This document shows positions 38,580-51,035 of a stretch of DNA of 64,000 nt, piece by piece. Source of the stretch: Apus apus (lineage: Eukaryota > Chordata > Aves > Apodiformes > Apodidae); the NCBI RefSeq assembly GCF_020740795.1, contig NC_067301.1, positions 5,022,001-5,086,000 of the forward strand. The letters are read 5' to 3'. The translations under genes were made by a program, and so were the position numbers. Under the pieces are notes generated by a model. It did not search any database. It saw nothing but the letters and a program-made list of their open reading frames with translations, and was not told the origin of the DNA. Position 1 is the stretch's first letter. Each line of letters begins with the position of its first letter.

Positions 38580-41500
38580 TCAGGTGCCTTTGTGGGCTCG
38601 CTCTTCTACATACAGCTGCATCTGGAGGAGAAAAACAAGCCTCAGGTCCCTCTGATATGCAGGTAGGTGAATGGAAAAAAGTCTGCAACAGGCTAAATAG
38701 GCAGTTTGTACCTTCCCCCACAGCCAGGTTTCCTGTTTTATTATGAGGAGTCTGGCCCTGTTTTGATTACTGGCACAGGCAGCTGAAGATTAAGCTGCTG
38801 CTCAGCAGTATTGAAATTGTTACCCTCCAGAAAACTGCAGAGCTGGCATCAGAGTTGACAAGGTTTGGAACTGCGTGCAGTTCCAGCCACCTCGTGGGCC
38901 AGGATGCTCTGCTCACCTTCAGCAGGTCAGATGTCATGGTCTTCAGGGGAATGAGCCGCGGGTCGTGCATGTGCACGTCTTGTTCATCAGCGAGGATCCA
39001 CGGGAAGTCCTGGGGGCAGGAACACAGGGTGGATGATTGGCAGGGGGGCTGCAAGGTGAGCTGTCAGCACTAGGTCAGTGTTAACTGAATAAGACCTAGT
39101 GGCTGCAGAAGAAACAGGCAAGTCAAACCTAGTGGCAAAACTTAACACTTGCAGACGGCCTGAGACTTGGCAGAATTATCTTCAGTGACAGCATCAAACA
39201 TAATATTAACCCACTGATTCCAAAAGTGACATCTCACTTCCTTAAAAGATACACTCTTAGCTGTCCTGAGCTGTGTTCTATCAATTACACCAGCATTTAA
39301 CTGCAACTCCAGAACGTTCAGGGCATGGACTTGTGTCCTGCCTTGCAAGGTTAAATGTTCCCAGCAGTGCTGAGCAAACTGCCAGTTGGAAACAAATCTG
39401 TTCCTTCACTAATGCTTTATTTATTGTGCCTTAGGACACCCAATATAACTTGACTCGGGGAAAGAAATTTCCCTGTACCTAAGCAAAGATTCTTAAAAAA
39501 CTCTTTCCCTAAGAAGTGATCTGCACACCCTTTCCTGCAAGATGTATCTGTGCACCCAAACCCCACCAGTTTATTGAATCTTGGTTTTCTTTGCTGTTTA
39601 TAAAGAATCAGCCACCCACACAGAGTGGCTGTGGGATGAGGGCATTTTTCGTTGTTTAAATTCAAGTACCTGTGCTCTGTGTCAGAACACTAAGTGACTG
39701 GACAGGCATCATGCAGTGTTGTTACAGGCTGAGGCACTGAGGCAGCTACTGTCTGCAGCTGTGACTGTGTGTGGCGACTGTGCTGTCACCAGTGTAAACC
39801 ATTTTAACGCATTCAAAGCAGAGTTGTGAAGTGCATCCTGTGATGCTCACACAGGTTAAAAGATCTAGTAGCCTTGACCTGAGATGCCCAAACTCCCTAG
39901 TTTCCAGTCGTTGCTCTGCAGCTCACACACAATCAGGCAGAATAAGGTGTCACTCACCTTTATCACCTGGATCTTTTCCATGTTCCGTGTGGCAGCCTCC
40001 CGTGTGTGAACCAGAACTGTGAAGGTGCAGCCTGCAGGAGAAATGGTGGGCTGCAGACCAGGGGACAGCCACCTGAGGATGGGACACTGCCAAGCTGTGC
40101 CATGGCTTGAGGCTGTGAGGACACCTTACCTGGGGGGTTGTTGTCAAGCACAGCATCGCACACGCTGATCTTCAGGATGAAGGCACGGAGCAGCTGCTCC
40201 ACATGGGACAGCAGGGACTCGGAACTGTTGAGGAGACGGGTTGGTTGTGGCATGCTGGGGCATACTGGGGTTGGTACTGGGATACTGGGGCATACTGGGG
40301 GCCTGGAGCTGCTTCCAGAACCTCTGCAGGGGCAGGTGTTGGATGCCAGGGGCCAGCAGTAATGGCAACCTTACCTAATGGAAAGAAGAGGCGGCTGGGT
40401 GATCTCAAAGACAAATCTCTCCACAGGGTGGTGCTCTTTATCCAGGATTACAACTACGACTTTCTCCACATCGTTCTGCAAGAGAGACAGAAAAATCCCT
40501 CCCTTAAAACAAGCTGTCTTCTGCCCCCAGTGTGCTTCACACACGTCTGATGAAGTGGGAGTGTGCTTCTGTGTTGTGGCTCACAGCACTGGCAGCGATC
40601 CAAAGCTTGAGCACTGCCAGATCGTTCTTACTGATCAGAAAATGCTTTTGCAGAGACATTTGTTGCTGGGTGTTAAACTGACAGTTCATGGCTCAGGCTG
40701 AGGGAGACAAAGTGCACTGAGCAGCACCTTTCTCTGCATACTGTTTTGGAGCCAAGAGGGGAAGGCACAGGCATCACTCAGGAATGGACAATGAGGAGGG
40801 GGTTCAGATATGCTCAGCCTGTTGGCCAAAGAGCAGCTTTGTGCTACTGCAGTGTAAAAGTGACCTGCTTCCATTCCCTAAATGTGCTTTAGGTTTGTTT
40901 GTAAAGAGCTGAGAATGCAAAACCTGCCAGCAGCCTGAAACATCTCATGTGGTCACACCTTTTTCTTAAAAAGCCTAGAATTCAAACCCACCTCTGCTTG
41001 CTGGCTCACAGCAAAGCATTCAGACTGTTCTGCCAGATTAGGTGCTTAAATGTATTCAAAATCAGAGTGTTAACATGTAAGTAAGTGAAAATACATAGAT
41101 GTGTCTCCCCTGTGCATGTATCAGTTGGCAACTAAATGCCAGTGATCAGCAGGCAGGGCCTTAACTGCAAGGAAAGGTTATGGATGCAGTTTTTATTTTT
41201 GTTAGTAACTTTATCAGCTGTGGAATTGTATCTGGTGAATTTGTAAGGATATTTGGCAACGAAGACAGTATTTGTTCTCTTTCTATCAACCATCTCCAGT
41301 CCCTGATCTGATCTCACCTTCTCCAACAGTGGCTTCACACAGTGCAGGGTGTCCTGGATGTACTGGTTCAGCTCCGGGTGGCAGGACATCTGCAGCAACA
41401 GAGGGAACAGTCAGAGGGTGTTCTGGTGTCAACCAGCCATGCTGCAGGGACAGGAGTCAACAGAAGCACTCTGTGTGACAGGGCACTTGAGTCGTGCTTC

Positions 41501-42225
41501 AAAGAGCATTTTCACCCCTAAGTTGTCAATTCAAACCGGAAATTCTTTCATGGAAGGGTTACTTAGCTGAGGCTGATCACTGGACCCACACAGCTGTAGT
41601 ATATTGGGAATACAGACCCACAATAGCATATTGGGAATAGTATATTCCAACCATTTCTACTTCCCAGGAAGCATGCTTTCTTGTTACCTTACTGCACATG
41701 GCCGGGGAAGCCTTCTACTACTGTTGTCCATGATCTGCTTGTTCCATGGGCACTGCTGTGTCCTCAGCTACAGGCCTGTTTTCCCTTTGGCAGGAACTAA
41801 GTTCTCTTCAAAAATGAGTTTGCACATTAAAACAAACTCTGGAAATTATTTAGTTTGTTCTGGTGAGTGTTGACTGATCCCTGCTATTTTGCTTGTCCAT
41901 GTGGCTGTCAGCTTCCAGGAAAATCTCCTACCTGGACAGGTACATTGTACTTTTTCCTCTTCTGAAAGATCCCAATAGGGTAAACTTCTCTGACATACAA
42001 GATAAGGTGAACAGCCACTTCCAGAAATTCTGAAAGAACATCTGCAACAACTGAAAAGCAAAAGTAAAGGATGCTGAAGGAGGGAGGGGAGAAGCATGCA
42101 GAGCAAGACCAGCTACTCGTAGGCACTTCTTGTTTAAGGTGTTTTGCTTCCCCAGCCAGCCCTGCAAGCCCAGCACAACACTCACCTTGCCCGAAGTTAA
42201 GGTCCTGCCGTGTAAGAGTGGTCAT
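38580..42225 (-). CDS. MAD2L2: MAD2L2 (REV7/MAD2B): HORMA protein of DNA polymerase zeta and shieldin
   Basis: Eight coding exons: 42225-42186, 42050-41932, 41389-41318, 40475-40375, 40224-40130, 40031-39958, 39009-38917 and 38621-38580. They encode 211 aa, the same length as human, with GT/AG introns throughout (98-948 nt). The whole protein is one HORMA domain. In the nucleus and cytoplasm it bridges REV3L and REV1 in translesion synthesis, joins SHLD3 in shieldin to limit end resection, and can inhibit the anaphase-promoting complex. R124 (E-Q-L-L-R-A-F), needed for dimerisation, and L186, Q200 and Y202, used for REV1 binding in human, are all present. Differences from human are few and conservative, for example S at 20, I at 39, N in V-L-D-N-N-P-P-G and T at the C-terminus. 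The ATG lies 12 nt inside an exon (acceptor at 42238-42240). A 5' noncoding exon in the CpG island near 44372 is inferred. Confidence 0.98.
40246..40311. repeat. Short tandem repeat in MAD2L2 intron 4
   Basis: Five or six imperfect copies of a roughly 10-bp unit, catactgggg, in the 150-nt intron between the exons ending at 40375 and starting at 40224. It may vary in length between individuals. Confidence 0.8.
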
Positions 42226-42237
42226 CCTTCCCAGAAC

Positions 42238-44372
42238 CTGGAAGCAATCACAAAAAGAATGTTTATCCTCTGGCTCCTAGATCATTAACACAATCAGCTC
42301 ACAGAGCCCTCCACTTCCCTGGTGCCTCTGGGCTCAGACCCACCACCCTGTGCTCAGCCACCAGCACTGGGCACTGGCCTGACCCCTGTGAGGGACTTCA
42401 GGTCCTTCCATAACCAACTCCACAGCCTCAGGAACCAACAGGACTGCAGAACCTGCAGGCAGCATCAGCACAGAGCTCTGCCTCACACCTCAGGCTGATA
42501 TATTCCTCATCAATTAATTCCTGCTTTTTTAGCAGAGTTTTATTTTATTTCTTTTTACAAGTGAAAATCTGTCCAGTTCACAGTTTGTCCCCCTCTCTCC
42601 CTTTCTGAAGCATTTTGCTAGGACTGGAGAAGAAGTGCTGAGTTTTATGGGTTTATTCTCACAGCACTCATTCCTGCTTGTTCAGGGTTGGATCTGCATC
42701 TCCCATAGAGACCACACAAGACAGGTACTCAGCTTTGGTACCCCTCTAGTCCCAAGGAAACCAAACCCTGCACAGCTATATAATGATGATGGAATTTGTC
42801 ACACAATCACAGGGCATCTCCAGTTGGGAAGGCCCCACAGGGAGTCCAACTCCCTGCTCCTCACAGGAATATCTACAACTAATCCGTGTGACCTCAGAGC
42901 ATCATCCAGATGCTCCTTGAACCCTGGCAGGGTTGGTGCTGTGACCACCTCCCTGAGGAGCCTGAAATCTGTGACAACTATAAAGGGCAGCACATTATTG
43001 TCCCAAACTGAATACCAGGTACCAACCAGCAGGCACCAGGGCTCCACTTCCCAACAGCTTTCCTCGTATAGTGGAGTCCCTGCCTTCCATGTTTTAAACC
43101 ACAACATACATCATTTTCTCTTACAGATGTTAATTTGTTTCATTATCTCATCCACACTCTGCATGCATGCAGACTAACCACTAATTGCAGCACTGGTGTT
43201 TATAAACTGTGTGTCTTTAAATGTCTCCAGGAGCAGGGAGGCTCCAGCAGTAACTCAGGTGTCACACAGACCTGATAAACCACAGCCATTCCAATCACTT
43301 GTTTAGCCACTGATTTTCAAGCTGCTTCAGCTGCAACAAACCACATTTTTCAGCCCTACAAAGAATTACTTCAGCCTTCACAAAATAGGGAGCTACTCTC
43401 CTCTCCCTTTTTAAATCAGAATCTCACCATTGGATACAAAGACTTCCTGCAATATTTAGTGATCTGTTGCAATATATAAAATTAAGATGCTCAAGCATCT
43501 CTCTAGAGAGAATCTCAAATCTGAACAAAAGATCTGTATCAGAGCAGTAAAAAAGGATGACTGTTTTTAGAGATTTAGGTTCACATCCTCTCCTAAACAT
43601 CACCCCTTCTTGAACATGGGCCCCAGTGAGGCAACAGCACCCCAAGAGATCCCCCCTTCACTGCAGCCACAAGGTTAGGCCTAATAATCACACCAGCTTA
43701 AGGTTTTGGAGTAACTGATTGGAGCAACGCTGCACTTAATGGCCTTTCAGCCACTCATTTGAATTTGCTGTGCTGCAGGCACGAGGTCAGTTCCCAGAAA
43801 AACTCATCCCACCTGCCCAGCATCACAGAGAGCCCTGGGGAAGGAGCAGGCAGCAGGAAGATGGAAGCCTGTGCTTCCTGCGTGGTGCTTGGCAAGAAAT
43901 GTCAGAGAAGAGGGAAGCAGGGATATCATGTAATCTGCAATCAATCCTCGTCCCGCTGCCCCCGTCTCCTGCCCAGGCTTCCGGGATAGCCCGAACAGCA
44001 CAAGCCCCCTGCCCCAGCCTGTGCTGCGCGGCTCGGGAGGAGAGCGAGGGTCACGGGAGGGTCACGGGGCGCTGCCGCAGGACCGGACCCAGGCACGGAC
44101 GGACCGCGGCTCCCGGGGCAGGGGTGGGTGCCCCGGGGTGCCCTGCTCCGCCGCTCCCCAGCGCACACCCCTGCCTTTATCCCGCTGCTCCTGCCTGCAC
44201 GTCAGAGCCCCCGCGTCCCCCCGCTCCTTCCCAAACCGAGCTCCCCGCTCAGCGCTGCCCGCCCAGGGCTCCCTCAGGGGCCGCCACCGCCGGGACCCCG
44301 CCCGGCCCCGGGTCCCCCTGCCCCCCCCGGTGCCCCTGCCCCCCCGAACCCCGCCCCCCCCCGCTCCGTACC
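42238..44372 (-). other. MAD2L2: Inferred 5' intron of MAD2L2
   Basis: The first coding exon has a good acceptor (ttgcttccag at 42238) only 12 nt before the ATG, so a noncoding first exon must lie upstream. The CpG island at 44 kb is the obvious place, and GGGCCG|gtacgg at 44372/44371 is a usable donor. Apart from the CR1 fragment I see nothing else in this interval. Confidence 0.5.
42800..42966 (-). mobile_element. Old CR1 3'-end fragment in the 5' intron of MAD2L2
   Basis: The plus strand reads as a diverged CR1 3' region: an aatcacaggg-like tail, then a stretch equivalent to ctagtccaactccctgctcctcacagg, a block with tgctccttgaaccctg, and gtgctgtgaccacctccctgaggagcctg. It is the same orientation as the copy at 402 but a different, older subfamily of the type with a long 3' UTR. 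The flanks on both sides are unique sequence. Confidence 0.8.
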
Positions 44373-44429
44373 GGCCCCGCCGTTGCTCACAGCCCGGCGC
44401 GCGGGTGCCCGGGCGGCGGCGCGGCCGTG

Positions 44430-44437
44430 TGACGTCA
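44430..44437. promoter_or_regulatory. Perfect cAMP response element (CRE)
   Basis: TGACGTCA, the full palindromic CREB/ATF site, lies about 60 bp upstream of the candidate MAD2L2 first-exon donor, between the two divergent start regions. Full CREs near CpG-island promoters are often functional, but use here is inferred. Confidence 0.55.
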
Positions 44438-44510
44438 CGGCGGGGCGGCCCCAGCGCCCCCTGGCGGCGGGAGGAGCGGGGGCGCCGTTCCCGTTGCCCG
44501 GCGCTGCCCC

Positions 44511-44567
44511 CCCCGCACCCCGCACCCCCCCAACCCCGCACCCCTCGAACCCCGCACCCCCGCACCG
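44511..44567. repeat. C-rich tandem repeat in the CpG island
   Basis: Five or so imperfect copies of ccccgcaccc. The minus strand therefore has many closely spaced G runs, a potential G-quadruplex, between the MAD2L2 and DRAXIN start regions. Confidence 0.75.
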
Positions 44568-45660
44568 CTCCCTGCCCTGCAGCGGGGCTAGGGGGCGGTG
44601 CAGGGAGCGGCGGGCACTGGTTCCCCCGGGCCCGGCTTCCCCCTGGTTACGGTAAGGCGGGGGAGCACCGCCGTGCCCGCCCCGCCCCGCCCCGCAGGTG
44701 AGCGGGGCCCGGCTGCCCCCCGACCCGCCCCGCCTTTGTCTTCTTCCTTTGTCTGCCCGGTCCCTCCCCGGCCAGGGACCGCTCCTGCCCCCAGCCCGGC
44801 GGGAGCACTAGCCCCTCGCTCCCGCACCCCTCCATGCACCCCCCGAGCCCCTCCCAGCCCCCCCTCCCCACCCCGCACCATGCACCCCAGTCCCCTGGGG
44901 TTCCCGGCGTCCCCAGTTCCTCTCCACATTCCCCCACTGCCTTCCCCCTGTCTCCTCCTCCTCTTCCTCCTCCTCCTCTCGGGTTTGAACACCCCCTGCC
45001 CCCCGGCGGACCTGCCTCCCCTCCCGCAGCCTGCGCAGCCCCTGCCCCGCCTGCGGGCTCAGCCAGACCCGGGAGCAGCGCACAGGTAGGCAGCGCTGCC
45101 CGCTCCGCGCTCACCTCGCAGCCAGCCCGGGGGGCACCGGTGGGCGGGGGGTTGCGTGCTCCCCTGAGCTGATCTCCCTTTGCTTTGGGAGGGACTGGGG
45201 AGGAGGGGGGGGCACCTTCCCACTTTTCGTGGGAGACAAAGGCCGGGGGTGACGGGGACCCCCGGTGCTGTGGCCAGCGGGACGCTCTGGCTGCGCGGTG
45301 CCGGGGGTAGCGGTGGGATCGGGGCAGCGAGCCTGGCTGGTGCCGGTGCGCGGTGCCTTCAGCCCGCCCTATTGTCACCCGAACCGGGGAGCCGGCTCCA
45401 GGCTCTCCCGCTCCCGCCGCGGTCCCGCCACCGGCCGGACCCGGCGCCCTGCACCGTGCGGGAGGTGCGGGGTGGGCTTTGGGGCTTGCAGCCCACCACC
45501 CTACTGCGAGTCCCTGCGACTTCAGGGGCAGCTACAGGCTCCCTATCGAGATGGCTCTTCCCTTCCCTGGAAGCGAAGTCGCCCCGGACTGGGGCATCAG
45601 CCCCCGCGGGTCGCCCCAGGGGTTCGTCCCGGCTTCGAGCCAGAGCCGCTGTAGAAAGTG

Positions 45661-48600
45661 TCTGAGGGGTGATGGAAACTCTTCCTACCGAGTCATTGTG
45701 TTTGCAGAGCTGTGTGCTGCCGTGCCCCGAGCCTCTGGGTACCCACCGGTTATTCTCTGCTCTTCTTCTGTTGATAAAAGTGAGATCTCGTTTCTGAATT
45801 AAATCAATTTGGTATCAGTTAATGGCTTCTTACAGCTAGTAATTCATCATGTAGGATTTAAGTGACATTTATCCAATTCACACCTGAAGTTTTCCGTCAA
45901 CCAGAGGGTTTAATGGAAATGGTTTTGTATTCCCAGCCCCTCTCCTTTGTAGAGGGTGGCATTAATTCTACACATTTTAGTTCAAAGTGAGAATGACAAG
46001 CAAGGAAAAATGTTGAAAGCTCAGCCCAACTGTCCTGCCAGTCGGGATACATCCACTTCTCCCCCGAGTGAAGATGGGGCCAAATCTGCCCCCCTTCTTC
46101 CCTGTCACACTAGTGGGTGCTTTCCAGCTGGGTGAGCAATGACCTTTGCTATTGATTGTGCCTCATTTGTCACTAGGCATTGTGCATGGAACTCAGGAGT
46201 TTTTGCTGCTGTGCTGACAGCAAGCGACTAGATCTTGGATGCTAATCTCAGACTCATTGCTATTTTAATCTCATTATTGGGTAGGGTCTCCTGTTTGATA
46301 GCAGGGAGCCTATGATGGCTGTGTCAGCCACTCCATGAAGTCCCCGAGGGGAGCAGAGCAGAGGGTACTGCATATTCATCCGTGTGCCCTCTTCCCCTTC
46401 ACTACCGTGACTTGCTGGGCTGCTCTGTCCCTGGAGGGTGTTGGTGCTGCACCCTCCCTGATCACGCACTGCCACTGGGAGCAGTAAAGCTCTGTACGGG
46501 TCAGAGGAGGCACAGGAGAAAGGGTGGCATGGGTGAGGATGAGAGGTAGGTAGTTACTTGAAGGCTTTGCAGTGTGTCCAGTGCTCATCAGAGCAAGGAG
46601 CACTGGAGCTTAGCGGTGACAAGCACAAAGCTGCCAGCAGACTCACAAGTCTGGGCTGTTTCCTGGGTCATGCTGTATCAAGAATCCACTTCTGTCCTGG
46701 GAGGTTAGGAGTGCAGAGCAGAGTCTGTCAGGGATTGCCTGGGTCAGTGGGTCAACAAAAACAGAGTCCCAGTTCCAGCCCCTCAACTGGTGTTGAGTGA
46801 GTCATATTTCAAGTGGTCACTGGGTAGGAGCTGCCCCAGGAAGGTACTTTGTGGAGGCACAGGAGTAACTACAGCTACTGATCAACCCCCTGCAAACCTG
46901 AATCTCTGTCCTGGTTCTTGTGTCACTGGCACAATTAGTGTATTAGGAAACTTGGCGCTTTCTACAGTCGAATGTTGTTTGGTGATGGCAGAAAGTGTGA
47001 GAAAGCAACTCAAACAAAAGGCAAGCAGAGGTTTCAAAGGGGAGGTGGCAGGATTCAAGTAGCTTAGTCTAAATACCTGCAGAGCAGAAACCTCTCACAG
47101 CAAACACAGCCACGAGGGACAAGGGAACTGGGGAGTCAGGTAGATATGAAAGGCAAGGTAGGGAGGAAAGGTGATGGTGGATACAGAAAACCTAAGAAAG
47201 GAGGAAGGCAGCTCCAAAAAGCAACCCAAAAGGAGTAGAGAGCTGTGAGCAGGGGACTTTGTTGCTCTGTCATCCCAAGGATGTCCGGGCCAGCCACAAA
47301 ATAATATTCTTTACAAAGTGAGTGTGCAAGAAATGCTGGGGAGAAGAAAATTTTTATTACTTTTGCCCCAACAAGGAAAAGAGAGGGCTAAATGCAAGAT
47401 TAGCTGTCAGCTTTTGAGGACCCTAGAAAGCTGGGAAAGATCCATTTGAAATGGGAAGGTCTCTTGGCAGATTGTATATGAAGCGTCCCAGTATTTGCCT
47501 CCAGAAACACAAAAACAGATGGAAAGAGACCCAGCAGGGAAGTGAAATCTCATTTATCTGCACAATGCCATCCTCCTGGCTCCAGCCAGCTCTCTGCATG
47601 TCAGCTACCATAGAGCCTACCCATCCACTCTGCTCCAGGCCTTCCCAAGCCCATCCATCACCCTGTGGCTTCTTATTTACAGGGAGCCTGGCACACGAAG
47701 CTGGGTTTATTGTCTGTCATCCCTGCCACACATGCAGATTCACACAACACCCGTGTAGACGCACATACACTTTGTCTATTGCTGCAGCTTGAGATGGTAT
47801 AGAGCCCAGGAAATCTTTACACACTCCCACCAAAGTCTGAGCTTATCAGAGCCAAAGAGAAACCTGGCCCAGAGTATGTGTTTGGGTCTGGCTTGCTTTA
47901 GCCCTGGAGTTTTCAAACTGCAACATTTGTGGTCTGGGGTGAGAAAGAATCTTGATATATTTCCTGTTTCTTGGGTTGAGAGTTTTGTTCCTCTTGGCTG
48001 TGACATGAAGAACATATGTGAAAAGTAAAAGCTAGGGCTGTCACATAACATGTTTTAAGTCAGATATGCAAATGAATGCAGATGATCTCATGCTCCTGCT
48101 TTGTCAAATTCAAAACAAATACAACAGGGGCAGTTTCAGAGCCTGTTTCCTCACCGAGGTGACATAGATGTATTTATAGGGGGAAAACATGCCTGAGTTT
48201 CTGTGCACCTCCTCAGTGGTGGCTGCCTTGTAGGATTAAAGGGAGAGAGCACTGTAACAGCAATTGTATTAGGGAGCGCAGAGTGCCCACAGGAAAGGTT
48301 ACCCAACATGCAAAAAAAACCCCTAATTTCCCTTAGAGGGTTGTGACCAAAATTCATCAGAAATAGTGGCAGAGGGAGAGAGCACTGCAACTCATCCATC
48401 AGCCCTGAGCCTGCACCGTGGGTAGCTCTAAGGCCTTATCTTGGCTTTACACATTTTCTTGCTAGCAGGCACATTTGCCACCTCAAGAGGCAAGTGGCTC
48501 ATGATCCTGAGGGTATATAAAGGCTGTGTAAGGCATTGGGTGGAGTAAGGAGGAGGTATAGTTCTGGTGGTGTGAAGAACTACAGGGGCAGCTTAACTTG

Positions 48601-51013
48601 GCAAGTACTTTAGCTATTTCCTTTATCAATATATGAATGATGCTAAGAGGATGAATTCTGGACTTCTAATGTGTATTTGGTTTAGAGCTATTTAGGAAAG
48701 GCATCTCCTTACAAGACCAGACTTCTTTCTGCCTGGCATACATGTCAGGGAAGAATCTCCCCCTTTGCAGAAAAGGTGCCTGAGCAGGGGGAGAACACTG
48801 CTGTCACTCTGACCAACAAGCCTGGGGCTGGCTCCAGCTTCTTTTGTGGACTGTGGTCCTGACAGAGGTGAGGGTGGGGTTTACTTTGGTGCTCAGAGTT
48901 TGAGGGATGTGAGCACTGGGGAGAGCTAGGGTTGCCGTGGTCTTCTAGCTGCCTTTTGGAAATAAGAATTTTAGAGCTTGCATAGGGTAAGAGAAATAGG
49001 GGAGGTAAGAAGACATTTCTGAAGTTAAAGATAGATCAGGGCATGGAAGCAAGAGGTTAAGAGAAGGCTGGGACTTCTGGGCCTCTAACACAGCAGTGTT
49101 GCATTAACCCAAGGTACCAGAACTTGCCCATGCACTGTTTTGGTTTGGCAGACAGCTCAGACCTCCCCTGACAACGGTGCAGCACAGGTATTTACCTGCA
49201 TTATTAATGCAAGACTCCCAGAGACACAGTAACACAGGATGTTACCCTGCCCTCTCAGCCAGGGCAGAAATGAGGCAGCCCAGGTACTCTAGCTGCACTT
49301 TTCATCCTGTGTCATGCCAAGAAGACAGCTGGGCAGCTTAAATAAATGCCCTCTACCCTTTGAAGCAGACCTTCTGTTTAACTGCCCTGCAGCATTTAGC
49401 TGCTTTTCAGCTCATGGTGAAAACCAGAATCTGCAGCTAATGTGTCTGTCAGGTTCACCATCAAAGGGCTCATGTCTGTTTGAGTGAGATTGGAGACACT
49501 GCCTCGCTTTCTCTTTGCACTTGGTGTCTCCTTTGGCATTTTGCCTGCAGATGAAAAGGTAAGATGCAGTTTCCAGCTCTTTGAGTTGTTCTGAGTGATG
49601 CCTTAATCCAGCTGGTTTGCTCTGGTTCTTAAAGAGAAAATCCTAGGAAAAAAAAACAAAGAATGTGGATGCAGAGCTTGTGTCTTGCTTGAAAGCTGTT
49701 CCTTCCATTGGCTTTGAAGCAGGACTTCAAGTGCTTTGTTAACAGATTTAGCAGTTGGTGGGGTTTTCCTTTGTCCCAGGTAGCTGCCAATAAAATACTA
49801 CTTCCTAGTGTTATGCCTGCAGCAAATGAACTAACCAGCACCTCCTAAATCAGTCCTCAAGTAGTAGTTTATTGTCTTTTGTGGCCAGTAGAAAGACCTG
49901 CTTTTCAGGCACAGCATTAAAGAGAAAGTCCTTGTGCTGCCTACCTCTTTCCAGGGAAGGTCTGAACTGAAAATTTTCTCCCAGGCTCTGAGCAGTAACA
50001 GCTGAGTCTTGCAAAGGCAGAGTCTGTTGGTGAATGAGTGAGCAGAAGCTGACTTGTGCCATGACCCAAAGCCACGTCTCATAACACAAACATGGGGATG
50101 AAAGAAGACCAGCAAAAATATTACAGTGAAGCAGAGTGAATGACAATAGTTTGCAGCCATTGTGCTGAGGGACTCGGTCTCAGTGTTCTTTGGACTTAAA
50201 TTACCCTCCCAGTGACAGTGTCACCGGGTGGGGTGGGGTGAGCTGACCTCTGCAGGGTCAAGGAGGGAAAGTGGGACAGACAAGATAAAACTCAGACTAT
50301 CTCCCTGCCCCTTGGTCTTTAGACCAGCATCCCCTGCTCTGCTGACAGCACATTTGTTCCTCTGCTACACTGTGAGGTATCAGCACAACATTTCCAGTGT
50401 TTCTTCTTTCCTTGACCAGCTTCAGCCACCCTGAAGCAGTATGGTGTACATGTGCATGTCTGTCTTGAGCTGCTCAGCGTTGTTGCTCATCCTCTGAGGC
50501 CACCATCTGCCTCCAGTTCTGTTCATCTTGACATCTTCATTGCAAGGAAACCAGCTGTGAGGAGAGGCCAGTGCCAGCCAGGCCCAAGTTGCCAACCTGG
50601 CAGCAAAGAGCCCAAGCCAGCCAGCTGGTGCTGTGCAGGGGCTCAGGAGTGGTGGCAGTGGCTGCAGCCCCTCAGATGGTAGGCTGTGAATGGGAGGGTA
50701 GGGGGGCTAGGCAGAAATCAAAGGGAAGTGTCCTACTGATTGATGGCCCTCATTTGCACATGAAACTGGGACCTCTCAGCCCTGCAGGCCCTGCACTTGG
50801 GTCTCAGCTGCTGTAACTAGGACTAGGAGAGGAGGTAACCAAGGAGGGAAAAAAATCACTTCCAGCTCTGGACACCAGAACTGTTTTAATCTAAGTGTCT
50901 TGTGTCTGAATCTTGCTTGCCTTTACAGTTCTTAGACGTTGCCTGCTTATTTTTTCTGTTGTTGGTTTTTTATTTGTTTGTTTTGTTGTTTGTTTTTTTT
51001 TAATTAATTGCAG
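45661..51013 (+). other. DRAXIN: Long first intron of DRAXIN (inferred)
   Basis: No coding exon is visible between the CpG island and the acceptor at 51012-51013. It contains a TATATAAAG word at 48514-48522 without other promoter support and ends with a T-rich tract (50942-51003). The 5' boundary depends on which donor in the CpG island is used. Confidence 0.5.
50942..51003 (+). repeat. T-rich (TTTG)n tract before the DRAXIN coding exon
   Basis: About 60 bases of T with regularly spaced G (tttgtttgttttgttgtttg, then a T9 run), ending 10 bases before the acceptor taattaattgcag. It probably doubles as an unusually long polypyrimidine tract. Confidence 0.8.
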
Positions 51014-51035
51014 GTGAGGCACAGCACCCAGGATT

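Larger units (their letters stand above)
43960..45660. promoter_or_regulatory. CpG island: divergent promoter of MAD2L2 and DRAXIN
   Basis: About 1.7 kb of very GC- and CpG-rich DNA between the first exon expected for MAD2L2 (minus) and the first exon expected for DRAXIN (plus). In human the two genes also start close together head-to-head. Long frames here on both strands are composition artefacts. Plus-strand donors that could end the noncoding DRAXIN first exon are CGCAG|gtgagc at 44697 and CACAG|gtaggc at 45085. Confidence 0.75.

Noticed and set aside
44021..45665. Several 130-240-codon frames on both strands in the MAD2L2/DRAXIN CpG island
   Set aside because: All are Pro/Arg/Ala/Gly-rich and overlap one another in several phases, a compositional artefact with no recognisable domain.
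48514..48522. TATATAAAG word as an alternative DRAXIN promoter
   Set aside because: There is no GC-rich or exon-like sequence downstream, and such words are common in AT-rich introns.
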